NCBI RefSeq assembly: GCF_006874625.1 | Contig: NZ_CP030034.1 | Location: 3,906,001-3,970,000, forward strand | Reading direction: 5' to 3' | DNA from: Bdellovibrio sp. NC01 | GTDB lineage: Bacteria; Bdellovibrionota; Bdellovibrionia; Bdellovibrionales; Bdellovibrionaceae | DNA length: 64,000 nt | In this document: positions 1-7,689 of the stretch, one piece after another | Numbering within the stretch: the first letter of the stretch is position 1 | How the letters are laid out: each line of letters opens with the position of its first letter | Notes under the pieces: generated by a model | What the model was told of the DNA's origin: nothing | Databases searched by the model: none | Seen by the model: the letters and a program-made list of their open reading frames with translations, nothing else | Program-made: the position numbers and the translations under genes

Positions 1-810
1 CTGCTTATACTTCGGCATGAATTGCGATACGAACTTCACAACTTTTTTGTGAATCTCGACATCGTCAACCCACACGCTTGTCACATCTTCAGACATCAAA
101 TCGCGAAGCGCACGAAGTTCAACATCAAGCTCGGTGTGAAGTGCGCCTGGAGTTTTTTTCTTTTCGTAGTTTTTGAAAATCTCTTTGCTTAAACGATCCA
201 AGTATTCGATGTCGGCTTTTAACATCTCTTCCGAAGCGCCGTCACCAGCAGTACGGACGATTACGCCGCCTGATGGATTGATTTTTTGTACAAGTTTGCG
301 CAAACGTTCGCGTTCTTCTTCGTCTTCAATACGACGAGAAATCCCCAAGTGTCTTACCGTCGGCAAGAATACGACGAAGCGACCCGGCAACGAGATGTGC
401 GTTGTTAAACGCGCGCCTTTTGTGCCCAGTGGATCTTTTGCCACTTGTACCAGGATCGATTGGCCTTCTTTAAGCAAATCTTGAATTGGAGTTTTGTTGT
501 GATGACTTGGTGGTTTGTCATCATCGCCTTCCATTTCCAGTGGTTCGTCGCGATCGACGTTTGATAAGAAATTATCGTCAACGTCTTCGCGGATGTCGCC
601 CACGTACAGGAACGCCGCTTTCTCTAGACCAATGTCTACGAACGCTGCTTGCATTCCCGGAAGAACACGGATCACCGTGCCACGATGAATGGACCCGACC
701 AAAGTGGGTGAAGTTTTACGTTCAATTTTCAAATCTGATAAAACACCAGTGTCCACATAAGCGACTCGCGTTTCTTGAGGTCTTACATTGATGAGAATTT
801 CAGCCGACAC
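1..810 (-). CDS. rng: Ribonuclease G/E family, 5' part only
   Basis: This is the N-terminal 270 codons of an RNase E/G endoribonuclease, which matures rRNA and degrades mRNA in the cytoplasm; the 3' part lies beyond the left edge. The translation opens MSAEILINVRPQETRVAYVD and continues through an S1-like RNA-binding region (VGSIHRGTVIRVLPGMQAAF, then DIGLEKAAFLYVGD). It then has LPGRFVVFLP and GISRRIEDEEER, which are typical of the family. The start is GTG at 810, supported by a GGAGG Shine-Dalgarno just upstream (811-820). An insertion rich in D, E and H (about residues 65-90) interrupts the S1 region, as in many family members. The gene is divergent from pilT with about 105 bp between them. 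The family call is firm; whether it is closer to RNase G or E cannot be told from this fragment. Confidence 0.9.
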   Translation of the reverse strand, partial: MSAEILINVRPQETRVAYVDTGVLSDLKIERKTSPTLVGSIHRGTVIRVLPGMQAAFVDIGLEKAAFLYVGDIREDVDDNFLSNVDRDEPLEMEGDDDKPPSHHNKTPIQDLLKEGQSILVQVAKDPLGTKGARLTTHISLPGRFVVFLPTVRHLGISRRIEDEEERERLRKLVQKINPSGGVIVRTAGDGASEEMLKADIEYLDRLSKEIFKNYEKKKTPGALHTELDVELRALRDLMSEDVTSVWVDDVEIHKKVVKFVSQFMPKYKQ

Positions 811-916
811 GATAACCTCCGATGGTCCAGAAACAAGACTTCTAGCAAATAATATTCAATATTGAAACACAACTTGCCGAAAAGATCACTGAATTAGCAT
901 CTTTATGGAGTGAATG

Positions 917-2014
917 ATGGCAACAATAGACGAACTGTTCAAACTCATGGTTGAGCAAGGAGCTTCCGACTTGCACGTGACAAGCGGTGCCGCACCGTAT
1001 TTGCGCCTCCATGGTAACATGGTTCCACTGAACTATCGCGAACTCACAAATCAAGACGTACAAGGTCTGATCTTCGAAATTCTTTCTGAAAAGCAAAAGA
1101 AAGCATTCGTGGAAAAATGGGAACTCGATTTCGCCTACACACTTGCAGGCATTGGTCGTTTCCGTTGCAACATCTTCATGCAACGCAAAGGCTTAGGCGC
1201 TGTGTTCCGTATTATCCCAGAGAAAATTAAAACAGCTCAAGAACTTGGTTTGCCTCCAGCAATCATGGACATGATCGATTGTGATCGTGGTTTGATTCTT
1301 GTGACAGGCCCAACAGGTTCCGGTAAATCAACAACGCTTGCGGCGATGATCCATCAAATCAACGCGACTCGCGAAGCACATATCATCACTGTTGAAGATC
1401 CGATCGAGTTCGTGCATCCAAATATTCGTTCTTTGGTGAATCAACGTGAAGTTGGTAGCCATACAAAAAGTTTCGGTAACGCCCTGAAAGCAGCTCTGCG
1501 TGAAGACCCAGATATCTTGCTTGTGGGTGAGTTGCGTGACTTAGAAACAATCTCTTTGGCATTAACAGCTGCAGAGACAGGTCATATCGTATTCGGTACT
1601 CTACATACGAATTCCGCTTCGAAAACAATCGATCGTATCATCGACGTTTTCCCTGCGGGTCAACAAGCACAAATCCGTACAATGCTTGCAGAAAGCTTGC
1701 GTGGAGTTGTGGCGCAAACGCTGTTCTCGCGCGCGGACGGTCAAGGCCGTGTTGCCGCTTACGAGATCATGAGAAACTCTAAAGCGATTGCCAATTTGAT
1801 TCGTGAAGGTAAAGTCCATCAAATCGCATCAGCAATGCAAACAGGTTCAAGCCAAGGTATGATTCTATTTGAAAAATACATTGAGGATCTTGTTAAAAAA
1901 GGAAAAGTCTCTGCATCTGATGCAAAGACTTTCTTGGGTCAAGCTGGTGGTGGCGATACTGTTGCAACAAGTGCAATGGGTGGCGCTGGTGGTATTCCGA
2001 AAAAAGTCGGTTAG
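917..2014 (+). CDS. pilT: Type IV pilus retraction ATPase PilT
   Basis: This hexameric cytoplasmic ATPase of the GspE/PilT family powers pilus retraction. The sequence has the PilT N-terminal domain (GASDLHVTSGAAPYLRLHG), a Walker A GPTGSGKST near residue 132, Asp boxes, a Walker B region (DILLVGELRD) and the His box (AAETGHIVFGTLHTNSA). It is 365 aa, the usual PilT length. ATG codons occur at both 914 and 917; the GGAG at 907-910 sits better for 917. No other pil motor gene is adjacent, so it is monocistronic here, as retraction ATPase genes often are. In Bdellovibrio, type IV pili are established as needed for prey invasion; a role of this copy in predation is inference, since such genomes may carry a second pilT. 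Confidence 0.95.
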   Translation: MATIDELFKLMVEQGASDLHVTSGAAPYLRLHGNMVPLNYRELTNQDVQGLIFEILSEKQKKAFVEKWELDFAYTLAGIGRFRCNIFMQRKGLGAVFRIIPEKIKTAQELGLPPAIMDMIDCDRGLILVTGPTGSGKSTTLAAMIHQINATREAHIITVEDPIEFVHPNIRSLVNQREVGSHTKSFGNALKAALREDPDILLVGELRDLETISLALTAAETGHIVFGTLHTNSASKTIDRIIDVFPAGQQAQIRTMLAESLRGVVAQTLFSRADGQGRVAAYEIMRNSKAIANLIREGKVHQIASAMQTGSSQGMILFEKYIEDLVKKGKVSASDAKTFLGQAGGGDTVATSAMGGAGGIPKKVG

Positions 2015-2015
2015 C

Positions 2016-2038
2016 CTACTCCGTCGAAGACGGTGTAG
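2016..2038. terminator. Hairpin between convergent pilT and exported-protein genes
   Basis: Arms 2016-2025 and 2029-2038 pair over 10 positions with one T-T mismatch around a 3-nt loop. It lies directly after pilT and before the 3' end of the convergent gene. No T-run follows on either strand, so it is a weak or Rho-assisted terminator at best. Confidence 0.35.
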
Positions 2039-2044
2039 ACCAGC

Positions 2045-2563
2045 TTAGCGGAGAGTGTCCCAGAATTTGCGGACGCTCTCTTGTTCACTGCTCGTTGATT
2101 TCTTTGTAAATCTAAAAACAATCGCTTTCGCTTTTGCATTAATAAATCCAACAATCACACGACGCTCTGGAACTTTGGCTTCCTTATCAGGATCCATCAA
2201 TTGCGCTTCGCACGTTCTGCCAGTGTGCGATTCATAAATATCAATTTTTGCCTTCAAGGAAATCTTATCCAACGATCCAAAGATTTTTCCCACAAGCGTT
2301 TCGCACAATGCTTTTTCCATCGGAACCGCTTTTTGATCTGGGAAGGAATACAGATCCACGATGCGCAGACTGCCCTTCTCCCCCGAGCGAGTGATGACTC
2401 CTAGGAATTCATCATTTTTTGCGAAGTCCAAAAACTTTTGGTCATTCTTTGAAGTGAATTCAATCGTTTCCGTCGAACGCACTGGCAACGGAGAAAATTT
2501 AACTTTCGCCGATGCCGTGAATGAAAATGTAAGAGCTAAAATTGCAGTGGTTAGAAATTTCAT
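2045..2563 (-). CDS. Small exported protein, unknown function
   Basis: A 172-aa protein with a clear Sec signal peptide (MKFLTTAILALTFSFTASA, cleavage after ASA). The mature part is soluble and lysine-rich with two Cys that could form a periplasmic disulfide (ALCETLVG and GRTCEAQ). I recognise no family. Its start codon overlaps the stop of the upstream gene by one base (TAATG), so it is probably translationally coupled to that gene and the two products may act together in the periplasm. No catalytic motif is visible. Confidence 0.75.
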   Translation of the reverse strand: MKFLTTAILALTFSFTASAKVKFSPLPVRSTETIEFTSKNDQKFLDFAKNDEFLGVITRSGEKGSLRIVDLYSFPDQKAVPMEKALCETLVGKIFGSLDKISLKAKIDIYESHTGRTCEAQLMDPDKEAKVPERRVIVGFINAKAKAIVFRFTKKSTSSEQESVRKFWDTLR

Positions 2564-3045
2564 TATTGAACTCCGGAACTAGAGACACCAGTTCGTTTCG
2601 TTTGTTCAGCTTTAATTTTTTCAACGATGCTTGCAAATTTCGCTTCGCTGGATTTATCGAAGGTCACGCCTTGAATGCTAACGCTCTTGTCGCCTTTCAC
2701 TTTAACGGAATACGACTTGCCACTTTCTAAAGTGACTTCAAAATTTTTTCCGTCAAAACAGGCTTTACTGACGTAAGCATCGTCCACGATGATCTCGCCC
2801 GGTTTCCACACGTAGCCTTCAAGTTTTAATTTATCGCCGGCCGTACGAATCTTTAAACCCGCAGTTACTAAAAAGCCGTCTGTGACAAGCATAGCCGGAA
2901 GCTTTTGCACAACTTGTGGAAGATTCGCACTTTGAGCTGAAAATTCGCTCGCATTACTGACGCAGACATCAGCCGCCATGGCGGAGCTAGAGACAAGAAC
3001 TGCTAAAAGAACCATTGTACTGGAAATCATTTTGCTTCTGTTCAT
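2563..3045 (-). CDS. Small exported protein, unknown function
   Basis: A 160-aa protein with a Sec signal peptide (hydrophobic stretch MVLLAVLVSSSAMAA, cleavage near AMA-A). The mature domain has two Cys (DVCVSN and SKACFDG), likely a disulfide, and a beta-rich pattern ending in a basic tail. It shares the bicistronic TAATG junction with the following exported gene. No family is recognised. The promoter must lie in the about 140-bp gap shared with the divergent deoC. Confidence 0.75.
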   Translation of the reverse strand: MNRSKMISSTMVLLAVLVSSSAMAADVCVSNASEFSAQSANLPQVVQKLPAMLVTDGFLVTAGLKIRTAGDKLKLEGYVWKPGEIIVDDAYVSKACFDGKNFEVTLESGKSYSVKVKGDKSVSIQGVTFDKSSEAKFASIVEKIKAEQTKRTGVSSSGVQ

Positions 3046-3128
3046 ATTGATATTCTAAACAAGTTCACGTCCGAAAGTAAACTCGACCTTATTCACTTTT
3101 TTCCCTTAGCGAAACTAACAATGCCCTA

Positions 3129-3157
3129 GTGACAGATGTCTCCTTCTGGGCTACTTT
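3129..3157 (+). promoter_or_regulatory. Candidate sigma70-type promoter of the deo operon
   Basis: GTGACA (3129-3134) and TACTTT (3152-3157) are separated by 17 nt, about 30 bp before the deoC start. The -10 match is only moderate and no operator palindrome is evident. Confidence 0.3.
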
Positions 3158-3187
3158 TATCCTTTACACCCAACAAAGGTATCTGAC

Positions 3188-3850
3188 GTGCAATTAAGTC
3201 GTTATATTGACCATACATTACTAAAAGCAGAGGCCCAAACGGCGCAGATCGAAAAGCTGTGCGCGGAAGCCCGTGAGAACAGTTTTTTCAGTGTTTGTGT
3301 AAACACGTCTTTTGTTAAGACTTGCGCAGAACTTTTAAAAGGCTCTGACGTGAAAGTTTGCTGTGTCGTTGGTTTTCCTTTGGGCGCCATGGACACTGCT
3401 TCTAAAGCATTTGAAACTTCTACTGCGATCGCTAATGGCGCGCAGGAAATCGACATGGTTATTCAGATTGGCGCTTTGAAAGATCGTCGTTTGGATTACG
3501 TTCGTGACGACATCAAAGCTGTTGTTGATGCAGCAAAAGGTCACACGGTGAAAGTTATCATCGAAACTTCTTTGCTTAATGAAGAAGATAAAATTCTAGC
3601 ATGCAAAGCAGCTCTTCAAGCAGGTGCGCACTTCGTAAAAACATCGACGGGTTTCGGTGGCGGTGGTGCAACCGTTGAAGACGTTAAATTAATGAAGTCT
3701 GTTGTTGGTTCGCAAATGGAAGTGAAAGCTTCCGGCGGCATCAAAGATATTAACACAGCAAAAGCAATGATCGAAGCAGGCGCAACTCGTTTAGGCACGA
3801 GCTCTGGTGTTGCTTTGGTTCAAGGTCAAACGGTTCAAGGCGGTTACTAA
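3188..3850 (+). CDS. deoC: Deoxyribose-phosphate aldolase
   Basis: It cleaves 2-deoxyribose-5-phosphate to glyceraldehyde-3-phosphate and acetaldehyde, the last step of deoxynucleoside catabolism. This class I aldolase TIM barrel is 220 aa, the short-form length. The Schiff-base lysine is K151 in HFVKTSTGFG, the proton-relay lysine is K180 in VKASGGI, and the aspartate of EIDMV is present. The start is GTG at 3188 with AAAGG about 8 nt upstream. Its stop overlaps the deoA start by one base (TAATG). With deoA and punA it forms a nucleoside salvage operon, a plausible way to use prey DNA-derived nucleosides (inference). Confidence 0.95.
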   Translation: MQLSRYIDHTLLKAEAQTAQIEKLCAEARENSFFSVCVNTSFVKTCAELLKGSDVKVCCVVGFPLGAMDTASKAFETSTAIANGAQEIDMVIQIGALKDRRLDYVRDDIKAVVDAAKGHTVKVIIETSLLNEEDKILACKAALQAGAHFVKTSTGFGGGGATVEDVKLMKSVVGSQMEVKASGGIKDINTAKAMIEAGATRLGTSSGVALVQGQTVQGGY

Positions 3851-5169
3851 TGGCATTTCTTCCAGCAGAGATTATTAAAACAAAACGCAATGGCGGCGAA
3901 TTAAGCTTCGACGAAATCAACGAATTCATTTTGGGTTACGCTCGCGGCTCAATCCCTGATTATCAAATGGCTGCGTTGTTGATGGCGACGTTTTTTAAAG
4001 GCATGACGAAAGAAGAAACTCTTTCTCTGACAAAATCGATGTTGTTTTCTGGCGAAGTTGTCGATTTCTCGTCTGTCAAAGGTTTCAAAGTAGATAAACA
4101 TTCAACTGGTGGCGTGGGCGATAAAACAAGTTTGATCTTGGGTCCTATCGTCGCCGCGGCTGGTGTGCCAGTGCCAATGATTTCTGGTCGTGGCTTGGGT
4201 CATACCGGTGGCACACTTGATAAATTGGAATCTATTCCTGGATTCAACACGCAGAAATCTTTGACTGAATTTGTAGAGCTAGTTCGCAAACACGCGATCT
4301 GCTTTATCGGTCAAACAAAAGAGATCTGCCCTGCTGATAAAAAAATCTATGCTCTTCGCGACGTGACGGCGACTGTTGAAAGTTTGCCGTTGATCTGCGC
4401 TTCGATCATGTCGAAAAAATTGGCTGAAGGTATCGACGGCCTTGTTCTAGATGTGAAGTATGGTTCTGGAGCATTCATGAAAACTCCAGCATTGGCTGAA
4501 GAACTTGCGATCAACTTGATGGCCATCGCAAAGGGTTACGGCAAAAAAGTAACTGCGCTATTGACGAATATGGATCAACCCTTGGGCCGCTTTGCGGGTA
4601 ACTCTTTGGAAGTTGATGAGTGTGTTGCCATCATGAAAAATGAAAAACATATCGGTGTTCACGGGTACGATATGTATGAAGATACACGCGAATTAAGTCT
4701 TCGCCTTTCTGCTCACATGTTGCTTCTTGCGGGTGTTGGTAAAAATGAAGAAGAGTCTTACAAAATCGCGACAGACATTTTGGTTTCTGGAAAAGCGATG
4801 GCAAAATTTGAAGAACTTTGTTCTATTCACGGCGGAAATTTATCCGCTGTGCCGACGCCGAAGCACAGCGTCGTTGTGACAGCTGATAAGCAAGGGTTTG
4901 TACACGGATTCAATACCGAAAGTATTGGCGTTGCGGGCATCTTGATTAAGGCTGGTAGAGCGCAGACGACGGATATAATCGCTCCTACAGCGGGAATTGA
5001 GTTCCATGCTAAGGTTGGCGATGAAGTAAAAGCTGGTGATACAGTGTTTACTTTATTCGGTGATGACAAAGATCTTCTGCAATCAGCAGTGCCTCTTCTG
5101 AAATCAGCGATTAATATTTCCTTGCCAAAAATTGCAAAGCCTAGTTTGATACTCAAAGTTTTGAGTTAA
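3850..5169 (+). CDS. deoA: Thymidine / pyrimidine-nucleoside phosphorylase
   Basis: It phosphorolyses thymidine or deoxyuridine to the free base and deoxyribose-1-phosphate. The 439-aa protein has the family signature KHSTGGVGDKTSLILGP near residue 80, the SGRGLGHTGGTLDKLESIPG segment that follows it, and a C-terminal domain resembling a lipoyl/biotin-like barrel (GIEFHAKVGDEVKAGDTVFT). It is the homodimeric glycosyltransferase-family enzyme. Translation is coupled to deoC through a TAATG overlap. Whether it is strictly thymidine-specific (DeoA) or broader (Pdp) cannot be told by eye. Confidence 0.93.
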   Translation: MAFLPAEIIKTKRNGGELSFDEINEFILGYARGSIPDYQMAALLMATFFKGMTKEETLSLTKSMLFSGEVVDFSSVKGFKVDKHSTGGVGDKTSLILGPIVAAAGVPVPMISGRGLGHTGGTLDKLESIPGFNTQKSLTEFVELVRKHAICFIGQTKEICPADKKIYALRDVTATVESLPLICASIMSKKLAEGIDGLVLDVKYGSGAFMKTPALAEELAINLMAIAKGYGKKVTALLTNMDQPLGRFAGNSLEVDECVAIMKNEKHIGVHGYDMYEDTRELSLRLSAHMLLLAGVGKNEEESYKIATDILVSGKAMAKFEELCSIHGGNLSAVPTPKHSVVVTADKQGFVHGFNTESIGVAGILIKAGRAQTTDIIAPTAGIEFHAKVGDEVKAGDTVFTLFGDDKDLLQSAVPLLKSAINISLPKIAKPSLILKVLS

Positions 5170-5196
5170 TACTCGAGGACAACAAAGGAATAGATT

Positions 5197-6012
5197 TTGG
5201 TACTAAATAAACTTCAAGAATCAGTAAGCTTCATTCGCACAAAAACTTCGGCTAAACCGAAGATCGGTGTCGTATTGGGTTCTGGCTTGGGTTCATTTGT
5301 AAAAGACGTGGAAGTTGAAACAACGATCCCGTACAAAGATATTCCGCATTTTTCTCCACCAACAGTTGAAGGCCACTCTGGAAATTTGATTTTCGGTAAA
5401 GTGGGCGGTCAAGCGATTGTGATTCTTCAAGGTCGCAATCATTATTACGAAGGTCACAGCATGGAAAGTGTTGTGCACCCGACTCGTACCTTGGCTTTGT
5501 TGGGCGTTGAAAACTTGATCCTTACAAACTCTGCTGGTGGCTTCGGTGAAAACATGAACGCCGGCGATTTCATGATTATTGAAGATCATATCAACTTGAT
5601 GGGCACGAATCCTTTGATGGGTCCGAACATTAAGGAACTGGGACCTCGCTTCCCTGATATGACAGAAGCTTACGATAAACGCCTTATCCAAATCATGGAG
5701 CAAGTTCTGCAAAAGCAAGGAACTCGTTACCATAAAGGCGTTTACTGTGGCGTGAGTGGTCCTACTTACGAAACTCCATCAGAAGTTCGTTACTTGAAAC
5801 TTATTGGTGGTAAAGCTGTTGGTATGAGTACTGTGCCAGAAACTATTGCTGCGAATCACTTGGGTCTTCGTGTTGCGGCTTTAAGCTGCATTACGAATTT
5901 GGCTGCGGGTATTTCTGCGCAAAAGCTTTCTCATGATGAAGTGACTGAAACTGCGAAACGCGTAGAGATGCAGTTCACTTCATTCCTTAAAGAGTTCATC
6001 ACGAACATCTAA
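5197..6012 (+). CDS. punA: Purine-nucleoside phosphorylase
   Basis: This is a trimeric-class PNP that converts purine (deoxy)nucleosides plus phosphate to base and (deoxy)ribose-1-phosphate. The 271-aa sequence shows the phosphate loop GVVLGSGLGSF, HFSPPTVEGHSGN, LQGRNHYYEGHSM, TNSAGGFGENMNAGD and the purine-site motif GVSGPTYETPSEVR, with KAVGMSTVPE. The start is TTG at 5197, chosen because AAAGGAA lies 7-8 nt upstream and no better codon fits the conserved N-terminus. It is the last gene of the deoC-deoA-punA operon and is followed by a strong hairpin. Confidence 0.93.
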   Translation: MVLNKLQESVSFIRTKTSAKPKIGVVLGSGLGSFVKDVEVETTIPYKDIPHFSPPTVEGHSGNLIFGKVGGQAIVILQGRNHYYEGHSMESVVHPTRTLALLGVENLILTNSAGGFGENMNAGDFMIIEDHINLMGTNPLMGPNIKELGPRFPDMTEAYDKRLIQIMEQVLQKQGTRYHKGVYCGVSGPTYETPSEVRYLKLIGGKAVGMSTVPETIAANHLGLRVAALSCITNLAAGISAQKLSHDEVTETAKRVEMQFTSFLKEFITNI

Positions 6013-6057
6013 TTCCTATAAAAATTTAAAAGTCCTATTCGTTTAGGCACAACTAGT

Positions 6058-6085
6058 CCGGAGCTAGACTTACTTCTAGCTCCGG
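6058..6085 (+). terminator. Terminator hairpin after deo-pun operon
   Basis: A perfect 11-bp stem: CCGGAGCTAGA (6058-6068), 6-nt loop, TCTAGCTCCGG (6075-6085). It is followed by TTATC rather than a full T-run, so termination may be partial. Confidence 0.6.
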
Positions 6086-6221
6086 TTATCCATGCTTCTT
6101 GAAAACTTGGCGTGAAATCCTTTCACACGACTCTGCTAAGCACTGGTTTTCACGTCATCCTTAGCGTGCCTCTAGAAATCTAGCCTCAAAATAAGACATA
6201 TTATTTCCGAAGAGCTAACCG

Positions 6222-6271
6222 GTGTGGGCTTGGAGACGCGTCTTCAAAATGGGACCAGTATGGGCCCGCAC
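6222..6271 (+). promoter_or_regulatory. Structured leader ahead of subtilase gene
   Basis: The outer stem 6222-6229 with 6264-6271 (GTGTGGGC/GCCCGCAC, 8 bp with one G-U) encloses a small hairpin 6232-6236/6241-6245 with a CGCG loop. The outer stem ends exactly where the Shine-Dalgarno AGGGAG (6272-6277) begins, so folding could affect initiation. No known riboswitch class is recognised. Confidence 0.35.
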
Positions 6272-6282
6272 AGGGAGTGAAC

Positions 6283-7518
6283 ATGGATGTTCAAAAGTTT
6301 CTCTCGGCGGCTGCCTGCATCTTTGTATTATCAGCTTGTGGCGCTAAATCTGCCGATTCAGTTTTTTCAGAGAACAGTGCTCTTGATTCCAGCGCATGCA
6401 TGGGACAAGCAGTAAAAAATAAATTCATCGTTCAATGGGAAGATGGAAAATTCACTGTCGAGTCTGCGAAAGACGCGGATGAATTCAAAGAAAAATTCAT
6501 CAAACCAAATCTTAGTAATATCAAACAAGTTGAATACGATCGTTTGATTCAATTGGATCGCTCGACATCTTCAACGGTCACAACAACAGCCGCTGCAGAC
6601 CCATGGGGTCAGACGATGATTCATGCTGATGCTTTGTGGTCGCAAGGTATTTACGGACAAAATATTAAAGTCGCAGTGGTCGATGCATATGTTGATGTGA
6701 CTCATCCACAGATTGCTCCACGTATTGCGATTAACACTGGCGAAGTTCCAAACAATGGAAAGGACGACGATGGCAATGGATATGTTGATGACTATTACGG
6801 CGCAAGTTTTGTTTCTAATCCTGGTACTGCGTCGACCGTAAGTCCCCACGGCACTCACGTGGCAGGTATTATCGCGGCCGATCCTTCTTCAGGAAGTGTT
6901 TACGGCACAGCTCCCCGTGCGCAAATTATTCCAGCGCAATTCATCGCTAATGATGGTGGTGGTTCATTGGGTGATGCCGTACTAGCTCTGCAATACGCGG
7001 CAGCTCGTGGTGCGAAGATCATTAATGCAAGTTGGGGTGGGGCTCCGTGTGTGGCTTCGTTAAGAAACGCTTTTCAACAACTTGAAGCCAAAGGTATTTT
7101 GATTGTGGTTGCTGCTGGCAACGATGGTCGTGATATCGATGTCGATCCTGAATTCCCTGCTTCGTTTAATCTTTCAAATCAAATCACGGTCGCGGCTTCT
7201 TCGCGCAGTGATTTCATGACTTCATGGTCAAACAGTGGTTTCAGCCTTGTACATGTGGCGGCTCCGGGTGAACAAATCTTAAGTACGATTCCTGGCAACA
7301 GAACGGCGTACATGGATGGTACAAGTATGGCGACTCCGTTCGTCAGTGGTGCCGCGGCCTTGTTGTGGAGTGCAAAACCAAACGCGACAGCGGTACAAAT
7401 TAAATCAGCGCTTTTACAGTCTGTTGACGTCACTTCTGGACACGAATTTAAAGTAAGTACTCGAGGTAGAATAAATGTTCAAAAAGCCTTGCAAGTACTC
7501 AATACGCTAGTTCCTTAA
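6283..7518 (+). CDS. Subtilisin-like (S8) serine protease lipoprotein
   Basis: A secreted, probably lipid-anchored subtilase of 411 aa. The signal peptide ends in a lipobox (VLSA-C19). An I9-like propeptide region (about 45-95) precedes the catalytic domain: Asp134 in VAVVDAYVD, His189 in HGTHVAGI, oxyanion Asn280 in AAGN and Ser348 in DGTSMATPFVSG. An acidic loop around residues 157-172 (NNGKDDDGNGYVDDYYG) resembles the calcium or structural loop of S8A proteases. The residues after the catalytic Asp are Ala-Tyr instead of the usual Ser/Thr-Gly, which is unusual. ATG 6283 was chosen over the in-frame GTG at 6277 because AGGGAG (6272-6277) is then correctly spaced. It is monocistronic with its own terminator. 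A role in prey protein degradation is inference. Confidence 0.92.
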   Translation: MDVQKFLSAAACIFVLSACGAKSADSVFSENSALDSSACMGQAVKNKFIVQWEDGKFTVESAKDADEFKEKFIKPNLSNIKQVEYDRLIQLDRSTSSTVTTTAAADPWGQTMIHADALWSQGIYGQNIKVAVVDAYVDVTHPQIAPRIAINTGEVPNNGKDDDGNGYVDDYYGASFVSNPGTASTVSPHGTHVAGIIAADPSSGSVYGTAPRAQIIPAQFIANDGGGSLGDAVLALQYAAARGAKIINASWGGAPCVASLRNAFQQLEAKGILIVVAAGNDGRDIDVDPEFPASFNLSNQITVAASSRSDFMTSWSNSGFSLVHVAAPGEQILSTIPGNRTAYMDGTSMATPFVSGAAALLWSAKPNATAVQIKSALLQSVDVTSGHEFKVSTRGRINVQKALQVLNTLVP

Positions 7519-7548
7519 AAATTACTGATATCAATAAGATAGATCTTT

Positions 7549-7588
7549 AGACGCAGAGCCAAATAGTATGCTCTGCGTCTGTCGTTTT
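7549..7588 (+). terminator. Terminator of the subtilase gene
   Basis: A perfect 11-bp stem, AGACGCAGAGC (7549-7559) with GCTCTGCGTCT (7570-7580) around a 10-nt loop, followed by GTCGTTTT. Confidence 0.7.
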
Positions 7589-7619
7589 AAGATGCTTCCC
7601 TTACCACTCACAGGTAAAA

Positions 7620-7670
7620 ATATTTCCTTTCAGTTCTAGAAATATGGGGCTGCTGACTTTTTGTCGGCAG
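7620..7670 (+). promoter_or_regulatory. Inverted repeat and leader hairpin before carboxylase operon
   Basis: Two elements lie in the 70 bp before the start. An inverted repeat ATATTTC (7620-7626) / GAAATAT (7639-7645) has operator-like spacing. An 8-bp hairpin, arms 7650-7657 and 7663-7670 with a T5 loop and one G-U pair, sits just before the Shine-Dalgarno AAAAGGA. The regulator is unknown. Confidence 0.35.
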
Positions 7671-7689
7671 GCTTAAGAAAAGGATTTTT

